DNA of 40,389 nucleotides, from NCBI GenBank assembly GCA_011316305.1, contig SAUG01000173.1, forward strand, positions 1 to 40,389. The letters run 5' to 3'. Positions 32,301 through 40,389 of this stretch are shown piece by piece. The stretch comes from Rusavskia elegans (lineage: Eukaryota > Ascomycota > Lecanoromycetes > Teloschistales > Teloschistaceae). Below the pieces are notes generated by a model, which ran no database searches, was not told the DNA's origin, and worked only from the letters and a program-made list of their open reading frames with translations. Position numbers and translations under genes: made by a program. Each line of letters opens with the position of its first letter. Position 1 is the stretch's first letter.

Positions 32301-33730
32301 CGCTGGAACCGAAGTTGCCAAGGAGGCATCAGCAATCATCCTGATGGATGACAACTTTGCATCCATCGTCAAGGCAATCATGTGGGGAAGGGCGGTCAAC
32401 GACGCTGTGAAGAAATTCCTCCAGGTCTGCACGATGTCTCGGCCTAGTCAAGCCCTCGCTAACCCTCTCGCAGTTTCAAGTCACGGTCAACATCACTGCT
32501 GTCTTCTTGACCTTCATCTCAGCCGTCGCGAATGAGAACGAGGAATCCGTGTTGACGGCCGTCCAGTTGCTCTGGGTGAATCTCATCATGGACACGTTTG
32601 CAGCTCTTGCCTTGGCTACGGACCCGCCCACGCCTAGCATCCTGAATCGAAAACCGGAACCCAAATCAGCACCCTTGATCACTCGAAATATGTGGAAGAT
32701 GATCATTGGTCAAAGTATCTTCCAGCTTGTGGTGACCCTGATACTCTACTTTCCTGGGGAACATTTCATTCCCTATTATTCTCCGCCAGACGGTTTCAAT
32801 AAGAATGACCAGCACCAGACTCTGATCTTTAATACCTTCGTCTGGATGCAGATCTTCAATCAATACAACAATCGACGTTTGGACAACCGACTAAATGTCT
32901 TCGAAGGGGTGCAGCGGAATTACTTCTTCATTGGCATCCAGTTTATCATTGTGGCGGGACAAGTGATGATTGTGTTTGTTGGTGGCCGAGCATTCCACAC
33001 TGTCCGACTGATCGGATCTCAGTGGGCTTACTGTATAATACTCGGCCTCCTTTCAATGCCTGTAGCCGTACTCCTTCGGCTTATACCGGATGAATACATG
33101 AGCTACCTTGTGCCTCGCTGGTTCAAGCGGAAAGCACCGCCCGAGGTGCGCGTCTCGGACGCGGAGCAACAAATCGAATGGAACCCAGCTTTGGTGAAAA
33201 TCAAAGAAGAATTGAGCTTCCTCAAAAAGTTGCGAGGTGGCCGCCTTAACGTGCTGGTATACAAGCTGCAGCATCAAGTCGAGACACTCCTCCCTCGATC
33301 GCGGAGCGCCTCGCGAGCAAGTTCAATACCACCAACGCCGGTGGGAGAACAAGATGGTAGCGAGTACGGCGGTGCAGCTGATGCTCCACCAACGCCGGAC
33401 TCTCGCCGCTCTACTTCCAGACGCTTTGGGAGGTCGCGGTCGAATTCTGCATTCGGTCCAGCAGCTGCTATGGCCGGTATCGTTGCCGGCAGTGTGGCTG
33501 GATGGTCGCCCATCGGTCGGCGTGAGGAAGAGAGCTCGACAGGCTTCTCGGAATCGCGAGGTCGATCGGAGTTGGAGTCTCGAGGCGGTGTTGAGATACA
33601 TCCAAGGACGAGTGCAGACGACCCAATACTCGCGGATGATCCCAAGCGAAGTAAGGATCCTCCAAGCCAGGTGCCCGAGCTGACACCCGCGTTCGGCCAA
33701 TCCTTGGCTCCTCGAGATAGAAGAGCTTGA
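29377..33730 (+). CDS. pmc1: P2B-type Ca2+-transporting ATPase, PMC1-like
   Basis: Two exons, 29377-32424 and 32474-33730. The 49-nt intron has donor GTCTGC, branch GCTAAC and acceptor CTCGCAG; it joins KKFLQ to FQVTVNITAVFL. The product is 1434 aa. A long, Ser/Pro-rich N-terminal cytosolic region (about 310 residues) precedes TM1 (VLILLTVAAVVSLALGIY). Then come the actuator TGES (about 434), TM4 with PEGLPLAVTLAL, the phosphorylation motif CSDKTGTLTQNK (Asp612), KGASE in the nucleotide-binding domain, MVTGDN and GDGTNDAPAL in the hinge, and TM5-10 in exon 2, where NLIMDTFAALALATDPP is the typical TM6 block. The tail is Ser/Arg-rich. It pumps Ca2+ into the vacuole at the cost of ATP, controlling calcineurin signalling. 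The donor GTCTGC is less usual but fixed by the frame. Confidence 0.95.
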
Positions 33731-34329
33731 TACGTTTGAAGTTGGACTGGAGTTATGTACAACTCCTCCACCAACTGCGCTTGCTGCCTACCGTTATTCG
33801 GTTCCATGCCATGCCTCACGGCTAGCAAGCCATTTGTGTTTTAGTAATCCATTTCAGCAAATACGCCACGTTGAAAGTTTTTCATTCGTGGCAATTTGAC
33901 ACATGTACATGGTACCGCGGGAGTTTGGCGCTTTTCCTAAGTCAAAAGCCTGGCAGAAATATATCGGTGAAACGCAACCAGGATGGAAAGGCGATTATGT
34001 TCCCCTTTATCGATGCAAGGCGTCCAGAGGCATCCCAGCAGAATGATAGGAGAGCTGGCGTTTGTGAGACCACCAGTGGACAGAAGAAGCGAGGGATATG
34101 AATGAGTGTAGTGTTCTGTTCATTGTGGAGTACCTTATGTGCTTATGTACATATTAGTTGTTCAATGATGGGACGGCTACTCCGTATTTTACTTGTAAGA
34201 CGAGCGTACCGGTAGAATGACGTCACGTGCTCCGCATCAGCGCGTCGGTTGAACGCGTCTCCTAAAGGATTCAAAACAGGACTAAAGGATATAATATGTG
34301 TAGTATTTTTACTCAAGCATTGGGCTGAG
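33731..34329. other. Intergenic region between the Ca2+ ATPase and Rtt107
   Basis: About 600 bases holding the ATPase 3' end and the Rtt107 promoter. There is no coding frame; an overlapping CRE/E-box element is listed at 34218-34229. Confidence 0.5.
34218..34229. promoter_or_regulatory. CRE octamer overlapping an E-box
   Basis: TGACGTCACGTG combines a perfect ATF/CREB site (TGACGTCA, 34218-34225) with CACGTG (34224-34229). It sits about 100 bases upstream of the Rtt107 start codon, a normal distance for a fungal activator site. bZIP and bHLH factors recognise these words; actual binding is inferred. Confidence 0.45.
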
Positions 34330-37068
34330 ATGGACGAAGAAGCAGCGGCAGCTCAGTCGCTGCTGTTCTCTCAAGTGTATTTTGTGATTGTGCAGAGTCA
34401 GTCGCTCAAACTATCTGATGCAGAAACGGTGTGTATTGTGAGGCTTGCTGGAACTGGCTGGGTTAACAAAGAAATATAGCTTACGAAACTGCTCGTGGAC
34501 AACGGAGCGCAAGAACACACCCTCCCTGGTCCCAACGGCAGAATACCTTTGGGAGAGATTACACATATCATCTCGGCCACGTCGGATTTTGTCGAGTATG
34601 ACGACGCGTGCGATGCGCTGAAGTCGGTGGTCAAGCCAGATTGGGTCACAGCTTCAGTCGCCAAGGGTCGGCTTGCCAACCCTCGCTCATATAGCCCGGA
34701 TCCTCGTCTTTTCTTCTCCGGTCTTGTGCTGTGCTGCGCCGACATACCCGAAGGAGACAAGGATGCCATCATGGGCGGTGTTCTTGCCACTGGTGGGCTG
34801 TATTCGAGCTCGGTGACCAAGCTGGTCACTCACATAGTGGCATTGACCATGGACCATGAGAAATGTCAGACAGTATCGAAGAAGGATCTCAAATGCAAGA
34901 TAGTGCTGCCGCATTGGTATAACCCCTGATGTTCGAGTCCAGCCAAGAGGATCGCTGACCGTCGCTTCCTCTAGGTTCGACGATTGCCTGAGGATCGGGA
35001 AGCGCCTTGATGAGGATCCCTATACGTTGCCTAATCCAGACATCATCCATGTGAAGCCCGGAGATCCCGTCCTCCAAACGAAACAAATAGATTTGCAGGG
35101 AGCATCATCGACCCAATCAAGGGAGTTACCCAAGTTTTTAGATTCCAAGAGGTCCAATACTCGGCGGGTGGACGTGTTGAGTGGAAAGAAAGTCATGCTT
35201 TGTAACGACCTAGATATCGGTGGCCACCTGCGAGGCACGATAGAAGAATTGATTAACAATAGCGGTGGGACCGTCACCAATACCGTCCACAGAGCTGACA
35301 TGCTCATCTGCCAATATCGAGAGTCAGCAGAATATCGAACAGCGTCGCGAGCCCGGAAGGAAGTTGGCAATCTGGCCTGGCTCTACTGTCTTATCACGTA
35401 CAACAGCTGGATATCTCCTATGAAGCGTCTCCTGTACTACCCTGTCTCAAAACGTGGCCTTCCTGGATTTGACAAATTCCGCATCAGCGTGTCCAACTAC
35501 ACTGGCGAGGCTCGGGTGTATCTCGAGAATCTGGTCATTGCTGCTGGAGGAGCTTTCACCAAAACCATGAAGGAGGACAACACGCATTTGATCGCAGCGC
35601 ACCAACACAGCGACAAATGTGATGCTGCAAGGGAGTGGAATATCAACATGATTAATCATCTATGGCTTGAGGAGAGCTATGCCAAATGGCAAATACAGAC
35701 GCTGTCAAATCCTCGTTATACTTACTTTCCTCCGCGGTCGAACCTTAGTGATGTTGTTGGGCAGACCCAGATAGATAGGCACGCTGTAGAAAAATATTTC
35801 TTTGCACCAGGCACGATTGAAGAGAGCGAAGGTAGCGAAGCAGGACGCTTGAACGCAAAAGCGTTGGAACAACATGATCAGGATACTGGACCACGGGGCA
35901 GTAGTCAGGATCTGGTGCAAGATCGGACTCGCCCATCAGATGGCACGCCAACAGCTCCAAGGTCAAAACAAATGAATGGACCCGTGAGAACACCTGCGGC
36001 TACTCGTATCGTCATCGACGGCAAAGAGAATAATACTCCTTCGACAACAAGCAGTCGTGGCGCAAAGGATCGTGCGGCAGCAAAGTTACATGTTCAGGCT
36101 GCTGACATTGCCCTATATGAGAAAGAAAAGAAACGTATCGGCGGTGTTATCTTCGGCGGTCGTCGTCAGACCAGCGAAGATGCAGTATCGAATGGCAGCA
36201 GAAAGAGATCCAATTCGAAAGACGAAGGCACTGCCCCGGAGGAACTTGGCCGGGATAAGAAAAGACCGAAGACAAATAAGCTGCCGCCGCCGGCTATGCG
36301 ATTGTTGCTCACTGGATACAAAGGATGGGAGAAAAACGGCAAGAAGGAGGCAGAAGACAAGGTAAGCATCCCAAGAGCACAGATGAACTCTAGAGGATAA
36401 ATTATAACACTATCTAGAGTCGTCTCCGGGATCTAGGAGTCTTGGTTACCCAAGATCCCACACACTGCACTCATTTAGCGTCTCCAAGCATTGTTCGCAC
36501 CAAGAAGTTTGTCTGCGCTCTGGCCCGGGCGCCAATGGTCATCTCAACGGAGTTTGTTGATGACTGTCTCGCGAAGGATGAGTGGCGGGATCCAGAAGAC
36601 TATATTCTGAACGATTCCGCGGGAGAGCAAAGAATGGGCTTCAAGCTCAGCGAGGCCGTGAGCCGAGCGAAAAATCACCGAGGCCAGCTCCTCCGTGGAA
36701 TGCCTGTTTACTGTACAGAGACGGTCAAGGGCGGTTTCGATGTGTACAAATCAATCATCGAAGCCAACGGTGGCAAATGTCTGCTGTACAAAGGCCGAGC
36801 TGGATCCAACGCCGCCTCGAGAGCTGGCGGTGAGGATGAAGATGTCGATGCCATGGATACTGATGAGCCGGAGTATCTATATCTCATATCTGGACACATG
36901 CCGGCGGAGAAGGCGCTGTGGGCCAAGTTCCGACAGTTAGTCCAAGGTACCGGGAAGCTTCCTCGCATTGTCTGTACGGACTGGCTGCTCAATTCGGCAT
37001 TACGGCAAGAATTGCACTGGGACGAAGTGTATGAGCTCAAGGAGGGCGCTATCAGTAACGACCAGTGA
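34330..37068 (+). CDS. rtt107: Rtt107/Brc1-like multi-BRCT DNA-damage scaffold
   Basis: Four exons: 34330-34428, 34480-34916, 34975-36361 and 36418-37068. The introns are 51-58 nt and the product is 857 aa. Six BRCT-like units can be read: about 9-115 (LFSQVYFVIVQSQSL, KPDWVTASVAKGRLA), 116-200 (FFSGLVLCCADIPEGD, VLPHWFDDCLRIGK), 247-335 (LSGKKVMLCNDLDIGG), 345-440 (FRISVSNYTGEARVYLENL, NHLWLEESY), then a charged linker with basic runs (KRSNSK, KKRPKTNK) and the C-terminal pair 625-725 (MRLLLTGYKGW, FVDDCLAKDEW) and 735-850 (LLRGMPVYCTETVKGGF, CTDWLLNSALRQEL). Four plus two BRCTs is the Rtt107/Brc1 layout; the C-terminal pair binds phosphorylated H2A at stalled forks and the N-terminal part recruits repair factors such as Smc5/6. 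Confidence 0.92.
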
Positions 37069-37260
37069 GGTTGGAGGATGATGACTTACTTTCAACCACT
37101 TGAATAGCGCGGCGTCTTGGGTAAGGAGCCTCAATGTATGTGAATCTGAGGCTTTCTCGTCAATCCTCCAAAGGTTGGCTCCCATTTTGGCCATTTCTTC
37201 ATATCCGTGGGGCGGTCGTAGATGGCCTGACTCCGGTCATTTTTCCTGGTTCATGGTCTT

Positions 37261-37908
37261 TTAAAAGAACTTCACCCCCTTCTCTCCTTCTTCTCCAAAC
37301 ACCTGCGCTTTCCCCCTCTTCACCAATGCGGCCAGGCACCTCGCCAATACCTCGTCCTCCATGCCCACCCACTCCTCTCCTTCGACGGCGTCCCCATTCA
37401 ACAACTCCCAAAACGTCAGTACCACCCCTTTCTGCCCTGTCCTATCCACCCACCCAGCAATAACCTCGGCCCACTCATCGGGCTTCTTCCACCAGATCCA
37501 CGCCTCGTTTTTCTCGCTCCCCTTCCCACCAGCAGTGGCAATCCACTCAGCGCGTTGCCCTCCTCCGCCATCCTTCTCGGGTTTAGCCATGTAGTTCATA
37601 ATCTCGATTACAGAAGCAAGGGAAAGCCGTTTGTGAATGGCGGCGTTGTGAAACAGCGGCGAAGAAAGAGCGGTGGGAATGTGCAGACGGTAGCGATGAT
37701 GATGAGCGTGGTAGCGTTGAATGAGGAGCGACCATTTGGCGAGTTGGGAGGTGCGTGTTAGGAGGGTGGGTTGGAGGGTGTAGAAAGGTGGGAAAGAGTA
37801 GGTTGGAGGGAAGGGGAAGGAGTCATCTTCTTGCGGGCGGGATCTAGAGATAGCGATGTTGGAGATGGGAGGAGGACGAGGAGAGGAGGGTTGAGGGAAT
37901 GAAGCCAT
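37261..37908 (-). CDS. vps25: ESCRT-II subunit Vps25
   Basis: Single exon, 215 aa, with ATG at 37908 (MASFPQPSSPRPP). The frame is open further upstream but only from a GTG. After a Pro/Ser-rich N-terminal stretch, the typical Vps25 entry PPTYSFPPFYTLQPTLLTR is followed by TSQLAKWSLLIQRYHAHH and two winged-helix domains, with EWAEVIAGWVDRTGQKGVVL and WELLNGD near the middle of the second, ending in DEVLARCLAALVKRGKAQVF. Vps25 links Vps22/Vps36 to Vps20 and starts ESCRT-III assembly on endosomes for sorting into multivesicular bodies. It is longer than human VPS25 (176 aa), mainly because of the N-terminal stretch and a Gly-rich insert (EKDGGGGQR). It converges on Rtt107 at 192 bases. Confidence 0.92.
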   Translation of the reverse strand: MASFPQPSSPRPPPISNIAISRSRPQEDDSFPFPPTYSFPPFYTLQPTLLTRTSQLAKWSLLIQRYHAHHHRYRLHIPTALSSPLFHNAAIHKRLSLASVIEIMNYMAKPEKDGGGGQRAEWIATAGGKGSEKNEAWIWWKKPDEWAEVIAGWVDRTGQKGVVLTFWELLNGDAVEGEEWVGMEDEVLARCLAALVKRGKAQVFGEEGEKGVKFF

Positions 37909-38497
37909 GGAGAGGGGGTGTCTTTGATGATCTCGTTGATGATCTTGAATTTGCACAATCTGGAAAATCGAATCTTATCATGATAAGATCGAGAGCTTGG
38001 CGTTGATAGAGCTTCTTTTTATATAGGAAGCTTTTCCCTTCAGTCACTTCACTTGCTACTGCACCCTTGTCCTTAATTATGGCGCCAATAAAATGGCGCT
38101 GTCTATACGTGGTCCGAACTCTTGTGGACTTCACAGGCGGAAAGCGTGGCAACAGAGACAAACGGCCTGTCGATTTGTGTCTACACCATTTCAGACTCAA
38201 CCGCACTCGACAGAACGACGATTTGGACGATTAGATCAGTTAATGTTCACCGGCACTCCCAGGACAGGTAATAAGACCTTATCGATTCAGGAGTGCGACA
38301 AGACTTCCTCTTGGATCTGGAAGATACCTTACACCGTTCCATTGGCCAATTGGACAGCTGCGCACTTGGCTCGTAGAGGCCTAGTGTCGCAATGTTACGA
38401 CCGGTTTCCTGCTTTCGTCCCTTGAGCTTGGCCTTCAGTCGCAGAAAGCGATGCTTCTTCAGTCATCTCGGCATATACATATTGATCCTCTTGCAAT
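37909..38497. other. Divergent intergenic region Vps25 / hydroxylase
   Basis: 589 bases with no coding frame. It holds both promoters, including the GATA palindrome at 37972-37989 and a TTTTTATATA tract at about 38013-38022. Nothing else was noted. Confidence 0.5.
37972..37989. promoter_or_regulatory. Paired GATA-factor palindrome
   Basis: ATCTTATCATGATAAGAT is a perfect 18-bp palindrome made of two head-to-head GATA words (TTATC and GATAA). It lies 64 bases upstream of the Vps25 start codon and about 510 bases upstream of the hydroxylase start. GATA factors of the AreA/SreA/NsdD type often use closely spaced paired sites; which one acts here is unknown. Confidence 0.45.
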
Positions 38498-39615
38498 ATG
38501 AACATATTTCAGTCGGCGCAGCCATCATTGCTTGATCGTGCATGGCTTGCCATCCGCTATCCCTACGATTTTGTTCGCAATCCATTGGATGCGCTGCTTT
38601 CGATTCCAGCTCTTTCTTTTCTGCTCATTCCCACCTTCTCTTCTTACTCGACTTCTCTCAATCTGCTTTTCTTCTACGTGACCTGGTCAACACTGATCTT
38701 ATCCAATTCTCCACTCAAAGTAGAGGTGCTGGGTACCTTGGGCATCCGCGTCTTGTTTTATCTCCTGCCCGCAACCGCCTTCCTCGCTTTTGATGGCGCT
38801 ACTCCCACCCTTGCCGCCAAGGCCAAAGAACATGGTGAATCTGCACTCCCAATGGGCGAAGAGCAAGGAGGCAGGAAGGGAAGATGGTGGAGAACTGCTC
38901 TAGTGAGCACAGGCAATGTACTACTGGGTGTTGCCCTACAATCCTGCGTGGAGTTCGTCTTTATCAAGCTTCTACACTTTCGCAGTGCTCTCAAAATCAG
39001 CACGAGCCTACCGATGCCTTGGGCAATCGCTATCGATCTGATCAGGGGCCTCTTTTTGCGTGAAGTGAGCTTGTATCCCTTATCTCCTAGCGAGGGACTT
39101 GCTGATCCTTCTGTTAGATCTTGAGCTATGTTCTCCATCGCTATATTCTCCATCATCCCGACTCGCCGCTCACGAGTTACCACAAAAGCTGGCAGCATAC
39201 CATCACCGCTCCGTATGCTTTTGTCGCAAACTACGACCACCCTCTGGCCTACATCGTCCACGTTTTTCTGCCAACCTACCTGCCCGCCTTACTCTTCCGT
39301 TTCCATCTCCTGACCTATCATATGTATCTCGCCTTTGTCTCGCTGGAAGAGACATTCGCTTACAGCGGTTACAACGTGTTACCAAGTGGTTTGATCCTCG
39401 ATGGTATTGCAAGACGGCAGGAGAAACATCTGATGGGCGAGGGCAAGGGGAATTACAGCTGCCTTGGGATTGTCGATTTCGTTGCTGGAACCTCGCTGGG
39501 TGAGGACGTTGTGGAAGACATAACGGAAGAAGCAGAGAACAACCACGTGCAGGAGCGACTCAAAGGGAGAGCCAAGAGAGGTGGCAGGAAACCAAAGAGT
39601 CGTTCGAGAAGCTGA
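38498..39615 (+). CDS. Fatty-acid hydroxylase / sterol desaturase family membrane protein
   Basis: Two exons, 38498-39064 and 39118-39615. The 53-nt intron has donor GTGAGC and acceptor TCTGTTAG; it joins GLFLRE to ILSYVLHRY. The product is 354 aa. Exon 1 carries several hydrophobic spans (DALLSIPALSFLLIPTF, LNLLFFYVTWSTLIL, VLFYLLPATAFLAF, and NVLLGVALQSCVEFVFI). Exon 2 carries the di-iron histidine motifs in the form seen in fungal members: HRYILHH, HKSWQH, the DHPLAYIVH block, and HLLTYHMYLAFVSLEETF. The C terminus is basic (GRAKRGGRKPKSRSRS). Family members hydroxylate or desaturate lipids in the ER. The exact substrate cannot be told, and it is not close enough to ERG3 or ERG25 for those names. 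Confidence 0.85.
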
Positions 39616-40389
39616 GAGTTGTCGGAGGATTGAGATCAAGTAGGATTCAGCCGTGGTTGACAAGGATCCAATCACACTTTACAAAACTCGAAAAGCATCG
39701 CCGCAACCGAAGCTGCAGATTTTGGAAGACTTGAAGGGTGAGCCGACGGCACCTGCCAAATGAGCCGTTTCAGCAGGATATCCGTTATTGACATCGCAGA
39801 CTGACTCTATCCGACCAAAGCCCGTCTAGTGTTGTATGGTAGCCATGCAAAAGCCCCGACTCGGGGCAATTCGAGGGCTTTTGTCAAATGGTTTTATCCC
39901 AAACAAAGTCTTTTCGGCGGTACAGGTACTCTGTCCGGATGAATTACTGCCTTCTCTCCTGGGATGAGCAAGGGGATATGAAGCCCAAATTGATGCTACA
40001 CAATGCCTTTGCTAGCAGCTCCACGAGAATTATTCACCGGGTAAGCCTTTTAATCTTGAAGATTCGCTATACAACGTTGTGGACGTCGACGATGTACCAC
40101 CCAAATGCAATCGGGTTGGAGTGAGACGCGGCTACGCTAGGACCATAATTCGGGATGCGATGATAGCAGGATCAGACGGTTATGAAGAGAACGAATAGTG
40201 GTGGGTACCAGGGTAGTTCGTTATCAGATAGACATCGAGAAAATTGAGGTGGAGGATCGAGAAAAATGTCCATAGATGCGTAACGCAGCGAGAGTAATTA
40301 TTGCGAAGCCGTACTACGTTAAATTTCATTGTCATTAATCCTAGAGTAGCACATGCTTGACAGGTTAAAAAGCATTCTGTTCGAGGGTC
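39616..40389. other. Right-end intergenic region
   Basis: 774 bases after the hydroxylase gene. Short frames (for example 39888-40124, +) have no coding character or motif. The only notable structure is the nested hairpin at 39848-39883. A gene could begin beyond the window edge. Confidence 0.5.
39848..39883. other. Nested alternative hairpins
   Basis: An inner near-palindrome GCCCCGACTCGGGGC (39853-39867, 7-bp arms around a central C) overlaps an outer pair CAAAAGCCC (39848-39856) and GGGCTTTTG (39875-39883). The two folds share bases and exclude each other. It lies 230 bases past the hydroxylase stop, with no adjacent coding frame. It could be a 3' processing or structured RNA element, or chance. 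Confidence 0.4.

Noticed and set aside
33274..33828. Antisense frames opposite the Ca2+ ATPase C-terminal tail
   Set aside because: They mirror the GC-rich, Ser/Arg-rich coding region and have no features of their own.
34330..39615. A biosynthetic or defence gene cluster around Rtt107, Vps25 and the hydroxylase
   Set aside because: The genes belong to unrelated housekeeping processes with their own promoters; no synthase, transporter or regulator typical of a cluster is present.
39888..40124. 78-aa plus-strand frame near the right end
   Set aside because: No motif or convincing start context; probably chance.

Overview
This window looks like nuclear DNA from a filamentous ascomycete (Pezizomycotina). 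The genes are intron-poor, with short introns (mostly 48-86 nt, GT...YAG, CTAAC/CTGAC-like branch sites). The gene set is typically fungal: a GPI-type Cu-only superoxide dismutase, a BGL2-type GH17 glucanase, a vacuolar PMC1-type Ca2+ ATPase, a Brc1/Rtt107 BRCT protein and a DUF4202 protein. The left edge is an AT-rich block in which TpA is abundant and CpA/TpG are scarce while CpG survives, which is the mark of repeat-induced point mutation (RIP). I cannot name the species or class from sequence alone.

Layout. 1-1880: RIP-like AT-rich DNA without genes. 1973-4356 (-): TPR-type conserved protein, divergent from a possible tiny two-exon gene at 4652-4915 (+). 6197-6906 (+): ARF1 GTPase with a probable 5'UTR intron. 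6907-8315: mostly non-coding, with one codon-like stretch at 7510-7593. 8316-9170 (-): secreted, GPI-type Cu-only SOD. 10537-15684 (-): 1715-aa coiled-coil protein in one open frame. 16755-17969 (-): five-exon GH17 glucanase. 19626-20213 (+) DUF4202 and 20412-21197 (-) FMN-binding split-barrel protein, convergent. 22071-22658 (+): small charged fungal protein, convergent with SUMO at 23008-23438 (-). 24948-28173 (+): Nup84/Nup107, seven exons. 29377-33730 (+): PMC1-type Ca2+ ATPase. 34330-37068 (+): Rtt107/Brc1, convergent with Vps25 at 37261-37908 (-). 38498-39615 (+): fatty-acid-hydroxylase/sterol-desaturase family membrane protein, divergent from Vps25. 39616-40389: no gene seen, one nested hairpin.

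The genes are mainly housekeeping (vesicle traffic: ARF1, Vps25; SUMO and DNA-damage scaffold Rtt107; nuclear pore; calcium storage) plus cell-surface functions (SOD, glucanase). They do not form an evident cluster or a single pathway. I did not find a convincing new multi-gene system. The most interesting points are a SUMO gene that appears to end right after the di-glycine, an in-frame upstream AUG in ARF1 that a 5'UTR intron would remove, several possible unannotated small genes, a paired GATA palindrome in the Vps25/hydroxylase promoter, and the sharp RIP border next to a conserved gene. All exon structures were derived by eye from splice signals, frame continuity and family similarity recalled from memory; no searches were run.
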